NCBI GenBank assembly: GCA_900553215.1
Contig: USCJ01000110.1
Coordinates: 1 to 5,301, forward strand
DNA from: an uncultured Collinsella sp.
GTDB taxonomy: Bacteria; Actinomycetota; Coriobacteriia; Coriobacteriales; Coriobacteriaceae
DNA length: 5,301 bases
Direction of reading: 5' to 3'
Shown piece after piece: positions 1 to 5,288 of this stretch (its first letter is position 1; every line of letters begins with the position of its first letter). The notes beneath the pieces were generated by a model. The model was not told the DNA's origin. It did no database searches and saw only the letters and a program-made list of their open reading frames with translations. The position numbers were made by a program, and so were the translations under genes.

Positions 1-1106
1 GGTGTCGCCACAATAGAGCTGCGGAACGTCTGGATGCCGCCGCTCTTGGAGATGCCCTTGGTTTCGACGGTCGCCGAGGTCTCGGGCGCGTTGAGCACGA
101 CTTTGCAGCCGGTATCGAGGTTCTGGCCGGCGCCGGCAAAGGTGATGCCGGTAAAGCTCGAGCGGGCGCGGCGGCCGTTGAGCACGCTCATGGGGTAGAG
201 GTAGCCCACGTGGCTGCCGAAGGAGCCGCTGATCCACTCGATGTCGCCGTCCTCGTCCACGCGCGCACGCTTGGTGTTGAGGTTGTACATGTTCTTGGAC
301 CAGTTCTCGATAGTCGAGTAGCGCAGGTGCGCGCGCTTGCCCACAAAGAGCTCCACGGCGCCGGCGTGGAGGTTGGCCACGTTGTACTTGGGCGCGGAGC
401 AACCCTCAATGAAGTGCAGGTCGGCATCGTCCTCGACGATGATGAGCGTGTGCTCAAACTGGCCGGCGCCCTTGGCGTTGAGGCGGAAGTAGCTCTGCAG
501 CGGAAAGTCGAGCTTAGTGCCCTTGGGCACGTAGACAAACGAGCCGCCCGACCACACGGCACCGTGCAGGGCCGCAAACTTGTGGTCGGTGGGCGGGATG
601 AGCGTCATGAACTTCTCGTGGATGAGCGGCTCCCACTGCGGATCGTGCAGGGCCTCCTCGATGCCGGAGTAGACGATGCCCATCTTGGACGCGGTGTCCT
701 GCATGTTGTGGTAGACGAGTTCGGAGTCGTACTGCGCGCCGACGCCTGCCAGGTAGCTGCGCTCGGCCTCGGGGATGCCCAGGCGCTCAAAGGTGTTCTT
801 GATGTCGTCGGGCACCGACTCCCAGTCGTGCTTTTGGTCGGTGTTGGGCTTGACGTAGGTGACGATGTTGTCCATGTCCAGGCCCTCGATGGAGGGGCCC
901 CACGTCGGGTCAGGGAAGCGGTTGAAGATCTCGAGGGACTTGAGGCGCAGGTCGAGCATCCACTGCGGCTCGTCCTTCTTGGCGCTGATCTCGCGCACGA
1001 TGTCGGGCGTGATGCCGGCGTCGAGGCGCTCGAATCCCTCCTCGCCATAGGTGAAGTCGTAGAGGCTGCGGTCGATGTCCGCGACCTCGGTGCGGTTCTT
1101 GGTCAT
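1..1106 (-). CDS. sufB: Fe-S cluster assembly protein SufB (3' end outside window)
   Basis: SufB is the scaffold subunit of the cytoplasmic SUF complex (SufBC2D), on which Fe-S clusters are built from sulfur delivered by the SufS desulfurase and its partner. Reading the minus strand from the ATG at 1106 gives 368 codons that stay open to the left edge. Recognisable family blocks are AVWSGGSFVYVPKG (residues 183-196), the beta-helix core QFEHTLIIVEDDADLHFIEGCSAP (216-239, with Cys236) and ENWSKNMYNLNTKRA (267-281). Family members are usually about 465-495 residues, so roughly the last quarter is missing, including the C-terminal cysteine (Cys405 in E. coli SufB) that receives sulfur. Cys334 sits in DTGCK, where I would expect DTGAK. 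The start is set by an AAAGGGG ribosome binding site 7 bases upstream, overlapping the sufC stop. It follows sufC by 12 bases, so the two are co-transcribed. Identification is firm; completeness beyond the window is unknown. Confidence 0.97.
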   Translation of the reverse strand, partial: MTKNRTEVADIDRSLYDFTYGEEGFERLDAGITPDIVREISAKKDEPQWMLDLRLKSLEIFNRFPDPTWGPSIEGLDMDNIVTYVKPNTDQKHDWESVPDDIKNTFERLGIPEAERSYLAGVGAQYDSELVYHNMQDTASKMGIVYSGIEEALHDPQWEPLIHEKFMTLIPPTDHKFAALHGAVWSGGSFVYVPKGTKLDFPLQSYFRLNAKGAGQFEHTLIIVEDDADLHFIEGCSAPKYNVANLHAGAVELFVGKRAHLRYSTIENWSKNMYNLNTKRARVDEDGDIEWISGSFGSHVGYLYPMSVLNGRRARSSFTGITFAGAGQNLDTGCKVVLNAPETSATVETKGISKSGGIQTFRSSIVAT

Positions 1107-1113
1107 TGCGTCG

Positions 1114-1120
1114 CCCCTTT
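1114..1120 (-). promoter_or_regulatory. sufB ribosome binding site overlapping sufC stop
   Basis: On the minus strand the sufC stop runs directly into AAAGGGG, followed by 7 bases and the sufB ATG at 1106. The binding site uses the last two bases of the TAA stop. This suggests coupled translation of the two SUF subunits and supports the chosen sufB start. Confidence 0.8.
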
Positions 1121-1919
1121 ACGCCTGCTGCTCGGCAGCGGCGGCCTCGGCCTGGGTGCGCTGCTCAGCTGCCTCGCGCTCGAAGGTTTCAAAGCCGTTC
1201 TTGTCGATCCAGGGGATGAGCGAGGCGTCGTCCTCGCGCACGATGTGGCCCTTGACCATAACGTGGACGCGGTCGACATCAAGGTGCTCCAGGATGCGCG
1301 TGTTGTGCGTGATGATGAGCATGGAGCCGTCGCAGCTCTTGCGGTAGGCGTCCATGCCGTGGCTGACGGTGGACAGGGCGTCGACGTCCAGGCCCGAGTC
1401 GGTCTCGTCCAGGATGGCGAGCTTGGGCTGCAGCAGCAGAAGCTGGAGCATCTCGACCTTCTTCTTCTCGCCGCCCGAGAAGCCCACGCCCAGCTCGCGG
1501 TTGAGGTAGGCGGTATCCATGTTGAGCTCGGCCGCGAGCTCTTTGACGCGACGGCGGAACTCCTTGCCCTTCATCTCCAGACCGGGGCGGCCGGCGATGC
1601 TGGCGCGCAAAAAGCTCGACAGCGGCACGCCCGGGATCTCGACCGGGGCCTGGAAGCTCAGGAACAGGCCGGCACGCGAGCGCTTGTCGGTGGTGAGCTC
1701 GGTGATGTCCTGGCCGTCAAAGACAATACGGCCGTCCTGCACGGTGTAGACGGGGTCGCCCATGACCAGGTGACCAAGGGTGGACTTGCCGGCGCCGTTG
1801 GGTCCCATCAACACGTGGGTCTCGCCGGCGGCGACGTTGAGGTTGACGTTGTGGAGGATGGTCTTCTCGTCCACGGAGGCAGTCAGACCTTCGATGGAAA
1901 GCAGCGGATTTGTGCTCAT
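1119..1919 (-). CDS. sufC: Fe-S cluster assembly ATPase SufC
   Basis: SufC is the ABC-type ATPase that binds SufB and SufD in the cytoplasm and drives conformational changes needed for Fe-S cluster assembly. From the ATG at 1919 the protein has 266 residues, slightly longer than the usual 250 or so because of an Ala/Gln/Glu-rich tail (249-266). The ATPase motifs are complete: Walker A GPNGAGKST (39-47), Q-loop Gln90 in FLSFQAP, signature FSGGEKKK (147-154), Walker B LAILDET (167-173), D-loop SGLD (175-178) and switch His205 in IITHN. The FQAPVEIPGV block and GEKKK signature are typical of SufC rather than of transporter ATPases. An in-frame ATG at 1949 would add ten residues (MSTPYTERDS), but the clear AGAGAGGGA site favours 1919. 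It is the first gene of the suf operon visible here and is transcribed divergently from the Rrf2 regulator. Confidence 0.97.
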   Translation of the reverse strand: MSTNPLLSIEGLTASVDEKTILHNVNLNVAAGETHVLMGPNGAGKSTLGHLVMGDPVYTVQDGRIVFDGQDITELTTDKRSRAGLFLSFQAPVEIPGVPLSSFLRASIAGRPGLEMKGKEFRRRVKELAAELNMDTAYLNRELGVGFSGGEKKKVEMLQLLLLQPKLAILDETDSGLDVDALSTVSHGMDAYRKSCDGSMLIITHNTRILEHLDVDRVHVMVKGHIVREDDASLIPWIDKNGFETFEREAAEQRTQAEAAAAEQQA

Positions 1920-1923
1920 GCTG

Positions 1924-1932
1924 TCCCTCTCT
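1924..1932 (-). promoter_or_regulatory. sufC ribosome binding site that decides the start
   Basis: The minus strand reads AGAGAGGGA here, with its GGG 5 bases before the ATG at 1919. The alternative in-frame ATG at 1949 has no comparable purine-rich site before it, so 1919 is preferred. Confidence 0.75.
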
Positions 1933-1936
1933 GTAT

Positions 1937-1956
1937 ATGGTGTACTCATGGTGTAC
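1937..1956. repeat. 9-bp direct repeat in the suf leader
   Basis: ATGGTGTAC occurs at 1937-1945 and again at 1948-1956, offset by 11 bases (about one helical turn). It lies in the 5' leader of sufC and covers the unused upstream ATG at 1949. It may be a chance duplication or a small binding site; nothing else identifies it. Confidence 0.45.
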
Positions 1957-1982
1957 GAAACCCTAGGAATCTTCTCGGAATA

Positions 1983-2010
1983 AAGTTACTATGGGTTCGG
2001 CGTTAGTCAA
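1983..2010 (-). promoter_or_regulatory. Possible suf promoter
   Basis: On the minus strand TTGACT (2010-2005) matches the -35 consensus at 5 of 6 positions. Sixteen bases later comes TAACTT (1988-1983), which matches the -10 consensus only weakly. This would give a leader of about 60 bases before sufC. The -35 lies beside the IscR-like site at 2015-2039, as expected for a regulated promoter. The weak -10 makes this tentative. Confidence 0.3.
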
Positions 2011-2014
2011 GGGA

Positions 2015-2039
2015 AAACCCGACTAATCCACTCGACTTT
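2015..2039. promoter_or_regulatory. IscR type 1-like operator candidate
   Basis: The core at 2019-2035 fits the E. coli IscR type 1 consensus YYGACTRWWWYAGTCRR at 15 of 17 positions. Over the full 25-base consensus I count 21 matches. The half-sites are CCGACT (2019-2024) and ACTCGA (2030-2035, one mismatch to AGTCRR). It sits between sufC and the divergent Rrf2 regulator gene, just upstream of the possible suf -35 box. The neighbouring regulator keeps the IscR-like recognition region, so autoregulation and suf control are plausible. The consensus is degenerate and comes from a distant organism. Confidence 0.4.
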
Positions 2040-2047
2040 TCTAGATG

Positions 2048-2122
2048 TGGGACAAAATAGCCTGCTGTGTTTGTCCCACTTACTTAAGATTTGGGACAAA
2101 CAAACCTAGTTATGTTGTCCTA
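2048..2122. promoter_or_regulatory. Four-half-site operator array upstream of rrf2
   Basis: Four copies of an 8-base half-site alternate in orientation: TGGGACAA at 2048-2055, TTGTCCCA at 2071-2078, TGGGACAA at 2092-2099 and TTGTCCTA at 2115-2122 (one mismatch). The first pair extends to a perfect 10-bp inverted repeat, GTGGGACAAA / TTTGTCCCAC (2047-2056, 2070-2079). Each inverted pair spans exactly 31 bases and half-site centres are 23, 21 and 23 bases apart, so all four fall on about the same face of the helix. The array ends 20 bases before the regulator ATG and so probably overlaps its promoter. The protein that binds it is not known to me. Confidence 0.6.
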
Positions 2123-2142
2123 GATGCGATGGGAGGGTAGGT

Positions 2143-2574
2143 ATGCTCATTTCTTCTAAGGGCCGCTATGCCCTCCGGCTGATGATCTATATTGCGGCGC
2201 TCGGTGACGCCGAGGGCAAGATTGCTCTGCGCGAGGTTGCCGACCGCGAGCGCATTTCGCAGAAGTATTTGGAGCAGCTGGTCCGTCCGCTTATGAAGGC
2301 GGACCTGCTTAAGAGCGTGCGCGGCAAGGGCGGTGGCTACATGATGGCCAAGGACCCGGCCGAGGTGCGTGCTGGTGACATCCTGCGCGCTGTCGAGGGC
2401 AGCACGGCACCCGTGGCGTGCGACGGCATCGATAACAGCTGCACCCGCAGCGATTTGTGCTCGACCGTCAAGTTCTGGCGCGGTCTGGACGACGTGATCG
2501 AAAAGTACGTCGACGGCGTGACGTTGGCCGACCTAGCAGCCGTCCCCGAGATCAACTTTGACATTAAGCTGTAG
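2143..2574 (+). CDS. Rrf2/IscR-family Fe-S-sensing transcriptional regulator
   Basis: A 143-residue winged-helix regulator of the Rrf2 family, the group of IscR, NsrR and CymR. The N-terminus SKGRYALR (5-12), the recognition region ISQKYLEQL (38-46) and the wing VRGKGGGY (59-66) match E. coli IscR closely, including Glu44 at the position of IscR Glu43. Three cysteines, Cys93, Cys100 and Cys106, occupy the cluster-ligand loop, so binding of a [2Fe-2S] or similar cluster is likely. The spacing is C-X6-C-X5-C, against C-X5-C-X5-C in E. coli IscR, and Val109 replaces the IscR His107 ligand. The protein has no histidine at all. The start is supported by GGGAGGG at 2131-2137, 5 bases before the ATG. 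It is divergent from sufCB and probably represses or tunes suf and its own operon. The mntA-like gene follows after 8 bases. The family is certain; the ligand set and regulon are inference. Confidence 0.93.
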   Translation: MLISSKGRYALRLMIYIAALGDAEGKIALREVADRERISQKYLEQLVRPLMKADLLKSVRGKGGGYMMAKDPAEVRAGDILRAVEGSTAPVACDGIDNSCTRSDLCSTVKFWRGLDDVIEKYVDGVTLADLAAVPEINFDIKL

Positions 2575-2582
2575 GGCTGCAA

Positions 2583-2870
2583 ATGACATCTCTCGACAAG
2601 GTGTATAAGCAAATTGAAGTTTTTGCTCGGGAATGTGACGCCGAGAAGGTTGTGCTGTTTGGTTCCCGCGCTCGAGGTGACAACTTGCCTAAGAGCGATA
2701 TTGACATCGCCGTAGCAGGTTGCCGGGATTTCGGCCGGTTGTCATATTTGATCGAGGAGTGTCTTGATACTCTTTTAGATGTAGATGTCGTCAATCTCGA
2801 CGAGTCCTTATCGCGTCAATTGCTCGATGAAATTGCCAGGGATGGTGTGATTCTGTATGAAAAAATATGA
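2583..2870 (+). CDS. mntA: MntA-like minimal nucleotidyltransferase antitoxin
   Basis: A 95-residue protein of the minimal nucleotidyltransferase (MNT, HI0073-like) family. The catalytic pattern is intact: Gly27-Ser28, ten residues, then Asp39-x-Asp41 (GSRARGD through SDIDIAV), with the third metal-binding carboxylate probably Asp68 in LLDVDVVNL. In characterised HEPN/MNT pairs the antitoxin MntA transfers AMP from ATP to a tyrosine of the HepT toxin and silences its RNase activity. The same chemistry is expected here but unproven. The gene starts 8 bases after the regulator stop, with only a weak AGGG site overlapping that stop, and overlaps the next gene by 14 bases. GC is clearly lower than in sufB and rrf2: five 60-base lines I counted across this pair total 44%, against 57-72% in single lines of the flanking genes. 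This suggests acquisition by transfer. Confidence 0.9.
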   Translation: MTSLDKVYKQIEVFARECDAEKVVLFGSRARGDNLPKSDIDIAVAGCRDFGRLSYLIEECLDTLLDVDVVNLDESLSRQLLDEIARDGVILYEKI

Positions 2871-3276
2871 GAACTTTGTCAGCGCCTTGGCGAATCTTGA
2901 GGATGCGCCCAATCAGGATCTCAACAATGATTTTGTTCAGAGTGGTTTGATTAATAAGTTCAATCTTCAATTTGAACTGAGCTGGAAGCTCCTTAAGCGT
3001 CTGCTCGAGTATGAGGGCGCCACGCTTGCCGCGTCGGGGTCTCCTCGTGCCATCTTGAAGGAGTCCTACCGATTCTACGACTTTATTGATGAGGCGGCCT
3101 GGCTAGATATGCTCAAAGACCGCAATACGAACGTCCATATCTATGACAACAAGCTCGCTCAAGATTTGATTCAGCGCATCTTGAACGTATATATTCCCGC
3201 TTTTTGTCAGTTGAGGGACGGGCTGATGGAGCGATACGGCGAGCTTCTGATGGCGCCCGACGACCAGTTTGTTTAA
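2857..3276 (+). CDS. hepT: HepT-like HEPN toxin (HI0074-type nucleotidyltransferase substrate-binding protein)
   Basis: A 139-residue, predicted all-helical protein of the HI0074 / HEPN family, often annotated as a nucleotidyltransferase substrate-binding protein. Residues 35-52 (FNLQFELSWKLLKRLLEY) are the typical helix of this family. Near the middle is RNTNVHIYD: Arg89, four residues, His94, one residue, Tyr96. This is the R-X4-H-X-Y signature of HEPN RNases, in which Arg and His cut RNA and the tyrosine is the AMPylation target of the MNT partner. The full motif suggests an active toxin rather than a degenerate binding protein. The ATG lies inside the 3' end of the mntA-like gene (14-base overlap), with a modest AGGGATGG site upstream, so translation is probably coupled. 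No terminator is visible after the TAA at 3274-3276. Targets of the presumed RNase cannot be told from sequence. Confidence 0.88.
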   Translation: MKKYENFVSALANLEDAPNQDLNNDFVQSGLINKFNLQFELSWKLLKRLLEYEGATLAASGSPRAILKESYRFYDFIDEAAWLDMLKDRNTNVHIYDNKLAQDLIQRILNVYIPAFCQLRDGLMERYGELLMAPDDQFV

Positions 3277-3296
3277 TTCCTTAAGTTTTCGCGGAG

Positions 3297-3334
3297 GGTT
3301 GTTGCCGTTTACCGAGAGGTTGTTGTGCAACAAC
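3297..3334. repeat. GGTTGTTG repeats with a near-palindrome
   Basis: GGTTGTTG occurs at 3297-3304 and 3318-3325, 21 bases apart. The second copy is followed by TG and the inverted CAACAAC (3328-3334), giving GTTGTTG-TG-CAACAAC, a perfect 7-bp inverted repeat. Three half-sites at two-turn spacing upstream of the secreted-protein gene suggest an operator. There is no T-run, so it does not look like a terminator for hepT. Confidence 0.45.
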
Positions 3335-3392
3335 GGGTGAGCTGCAATACTTATTTTTATCTTTGCAAACTGCACTTTAACTATACCAATGC

Positions 3393-3399
3393 AGGGAGG
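3393..3399 (+). promoter_or_regulatory. Strong ribosome binding site of the secreted hydrolase gene
   Basis: AGGGAGG lies 5 bases before the ATG at 3405 and fixes that start. I see no convincing promoter boxes in 3277-3392: TTGCAA (3363-3368) and TATACC (3382-3387) are present but only 13 bases apart. Confidence 0.8.
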
Positions 3400-3404
3400 A
3401 TCTT

Positions 3405-5183
3405 ATGCAGCCCAAGCATTCTGCGATTGTCGCGGGCCTGACGCTGGCGCTTTCGTTTGGCGCCGTTACCGCATCCGCGCCCGCCGCCGCCGAGGAGCCC
3501 ACGCCGGGCGTTGCCTCGGATGCCACCGATATTGATAAGGGTCTCTATACCCAGCAGTCCTTCTCGGGCGTGCTGAGGTCGGTCCAGGGCGTTTCGTTTG
3601 TTAACGTGACCCCCGAGATGAAGTACTTTACCAAGTACGAGAGCCATGGCAACTATAACCAGGGCTTTTCGTATGGCGACGGCTATAACGCGCTGGGCTA
3701 TTACCAGTTCGACCGTCGATGGTCGCTCATTCCGTTTATGAAGCAGGCCTACAACTACAACCCCGAAAAATACAGCATGCTCAAGGATGCGATTGATCGC
3801 GGCAGCGAGATTTCCAACACGAGCAATGCCATGTACGAGAACGGCCAGCTCACCGAGCTGGGCCGTATTGCGCAGGAGGCCTTCCAAGGTGCGTACAACA
3901 CCGATCCTGTTGAGTTCTCAGCACTTCAAGATGCCTATGCGTATAACTCGTACTATGCGGTGACCGAGGCATGGCTCAAGAGCGGCTTGGGCATTGATAT
4001 TTCGGGCCGCGCCGACTGCGTCAAGGGCATGGTGTGGAGCATCACCAACATGTGCGGCACCGGTGGCTGCAGGGACTTTTTCCGCTGGGCGAATCTTTCT
4101 AACGGTATGACTGATCGCGAGTTTGTGACGGCGCTTTCCAACAGCGTGGTCAATAACGTGGCGACCAAGTATTCGAGCCAGCCCCAGTATCATGAGGGCT
4201 GGAAGAACCGCTACCGCAACGAGCTGAAGGACTGCTTGGCTTATATCGCCGAGGATGAGGCTGCCGCTGCGACGCCCGTGCAGCCCGAGCCTACGCCGGC
4301 ACCCTCGCCGACACCTGATTCGAATGACGACTCGAGTGACGATGCCAACGATGACAGGATGGATGCGCCCTCGACCGATACTGACGGTGATGGTTCTGCT
4401 GGTGGTACTACCAACGACGGCTCTACCTCGAACGGCTCCGATTCGAACGGCTCTGCTGCGGGCGATTCGTCTTCAAGCTCTGCCGGCAATACGGACAGCG
4501 ACGCTTCTGGTTCGACCGGTGCTGGCACCTCTAACTCATCCACCGGCTCGAGCGATTCGTCCGCTGACACCGGCTCTAACAACGGCTCTGGCTCTGATGC
4601 AACACCTGATTCCGATGCTTCCAAGGACGACTCGAATAAGGTGCCGGACGCCCCCGTTGCTTCGCCGGACAAGAAGCCTTCTTTCTCCGTGCAGCTTGGT
4701 TCTACGCTGGGCTCTTCGCTGATGGCTGGCGTCAATAATGGCTCGACCCAGAACAAGGACAACTCTGATCAGGTTTCCACGGAAAAGACCGAGGCCGCAA
4801 AGGGCGACTCCAAGGGCAAGGCTTCCGAAAAGGCTGAATCCGATAAGGGTCCTAGCTCTGATGAGAAGGGCGACAAGTCCGGTCAGAAGAAGGACGAGAG
4901 CAAGACCGAGGGCGAAAAGAAACAGCCCGAAGACGACGACAAGAGCGGTGCTGACAACCAGGTCCAAGAGCAAAATGACTCCAAGACGGTGACCACTACA
5001 ACCACGACGACTACAACGACCAAGTCATCTGGCGGTAACATGCCCAAGACGGGCGACCTTATCGTTATGGCGAGCCTTGCCAGTGCAAGCTTGGCCACAC
5101 TGGGCGCTACGTCTATCGTAAGTGGTAAGCATAAGCTCGATCAGCAGAAGAAAGCTTCTGGGGAGGACGGCTCGGAGGAGTAG
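3405..5183 (+). CDS. Secreted, sortase-anchored protein with lysozyme-like (VgrG3-type) domain
   Basis: A 592-residue exported protein. Residues 1-29 form a signal peptide (Lys4-His5, hydrophobic 7-22, cleavage probably after an Ala near 25-29). Residues about 65-280 resemble the VgrG3-like C-terminal lysozyme fold: KYESHGN (77-83, candidate catalytic Glu79), LGYYQFD (97-103) and ALQDAYAYNSYY (173-184). Four cysteines (205, 217, 222, 277) could form disulfides. A Pro linker (290-304) leads to a Ser/Asp/Gly/Asn stalk (305-411), a short hydrophobic island (426-443), a Lys/Glu/Asp-rich stalk (451-527) and ten consecutive threonines (530-539). The end is MPKTGD (546-551), an LPXTG variant, then a membrane helix (about 552-573) and Lys-His-Lys. 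The 15 residues after that are unusually long and acidic for a sorting-signal tail. The likely role is peptidoglycan cleavage at the cell surface. The domain family is a recognition call; hydrolase activity is inferred. Confidence 0.8.
   Translation: MQPKHSAIVAGLTLALSFGAVTASAPAAAEEPTPGVASDATDIDKGLYTQQSFSGVLRSVQGVSFVNVTPEMKYFTKYESHGNYNQGFSYGDGYNALGYYQFDRRWSLIPFMKQAYNYNPEKYSMLKDAIDRGSEISNTSNAMYENGQLTELGRIAQEAFQGAYNTDPVEFSALQDAYAYNSYYAVTEAWLKSGLGIDISGRADCVKGMVWSITNMCGTGGCRDFFRWANLSNGMTDREFVTALSNSVVNNVATKYSSQPQYHEGWKNRYRNELKDCLAYIAEDEAAAATPVQPEPTPAPSPTPDSNDDSSDDANDDRMDAPSTDTDGDGSAGGTTNDGSTSNGSDSNGSAAGDSSSSSAGNTDSDASGSTGAGTSNSSTGSSDSSADTGSNNGSGSDATPDSDASKDDSNKVPDAPVASPDKKPSFSVQLGSTLGSSLMAGVNNGSTQNKDNSDQVSTEKTEAAKGDSKGKASEKAESDKGPSSDEKGDKSGQKKDESKTEGEKKQPEDDDKSGADNQVQEQNDSKTVTTTTTTTTTTKSSGGNMPKTGDLIVMASLASASLATLGATSIVSGKHKLDQQKKASGEDGSEE
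4992..5021 (+). repeat. Ten-threonine tract
   Basis: Codons 530-539 are all threonine but mix ACC, ACT, ACA and ACG irregularly. The codon variety argues that the run is kept at the protein level, not produced by slippage of one trinucleotide. It lies just before the sorting signal, where Thr/Ser-rich segments often cross the wall. Confidence 0.85.
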
Positions 5184-5215
5184 CCTCTTGGTTGCTAGAT
5201 AACTAAAGAGTTGGG

Positions 5216-5253
5216 ACGGGGTCCGGTGCGAATGCATCGGGCCCCGTTTTGTT
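5216..5253 (+). terminator. Intrinsic terminator of the secreted hydrolase gene
   Basis: ACGGGGTCCGGTGC (5216-5229) pairs with GCATCGGGCCCCGT (5234-5247) around a GAAT loop. All 14 positions pair if two G-T wobbles are allowed. TTTTGTT follows at once. It lies 32 bases after the stop codon. Confidence 0.92.
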
Positions 5254-5267
5254 CAAGACTTTAGTCT

Positions 5268-5288
5268 GCTGGCCGCGCAGCGGCCAGC
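5268..5288. repeat. GC-rich perfect hairpin near the right edge
   Basis: GCTGGCCGC (5268-5276) and GCGGCCAGC (5280-5288) form a perfect 9-bp stem around a 3-base loop, followed on the plus strand by TTTAAA. A smaller inverted repeat, AGACT-TT-AGTCT (5256-5267), abuts it. It could be a backup terminator, the terminator of a convergent gene beyond the edge, or a dispersed intergenic repeat; the U-tract is short on either strand. Confidence 0.55.

Noticed and set aside
188..1048. Arg/Ser/Thr-rich minus-strand frames (188-577 and 605-1048)
   Set aside because: These are out-of-frame readings of sufB; the true sufB frame is open from 1106 to the left edge and shows clear SufB motifs.
210..2006. 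598-codon open frame on the plus strand opposite sufC and sufB
   Set aside because: It lies fully antisense to two firmly identified genes and has a Val/Leu/Gly/Ala-rich composition typical of the complement of high-GC coding sequence. It shows no recognisable domain and extends past the sufC start into the promoter region.
2003..2026. TTAGTC / GACTAA inverted repeat as an RNA hairpin or separate operator
   Set aside because: The arms match, but the GGG/CCC within them is offset, so the symmetry is imperfect. The segment overlaps the IscR-like site and possible -35 box, which explain it better.
2085..2116. Promoter boxes for the Rrf2 gene (TAAGAT at 2085-2090, TATGTT at 2111-2116)
   Set aside because: Neither has an acceptable -35 box at 16-18 bases spacing, so I do not call a specific promoter, although one must lie in or near the half-site array.
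3319..3334. GTTGTTG-TG-CAACAAC as a terminator for the TA operon
   Set aside because: The loop would be only 2 bases and no T-run follows; it is better read as an operator-like element.
4241..4762. 173-codon Ser/Glu/Pro-rich frame on the minus strand
   Set aside because: It mirrors the Ser/Asp/Gly-rich stalk of the secreted protein; the composition is explained by the complement of the low-complexity codons.
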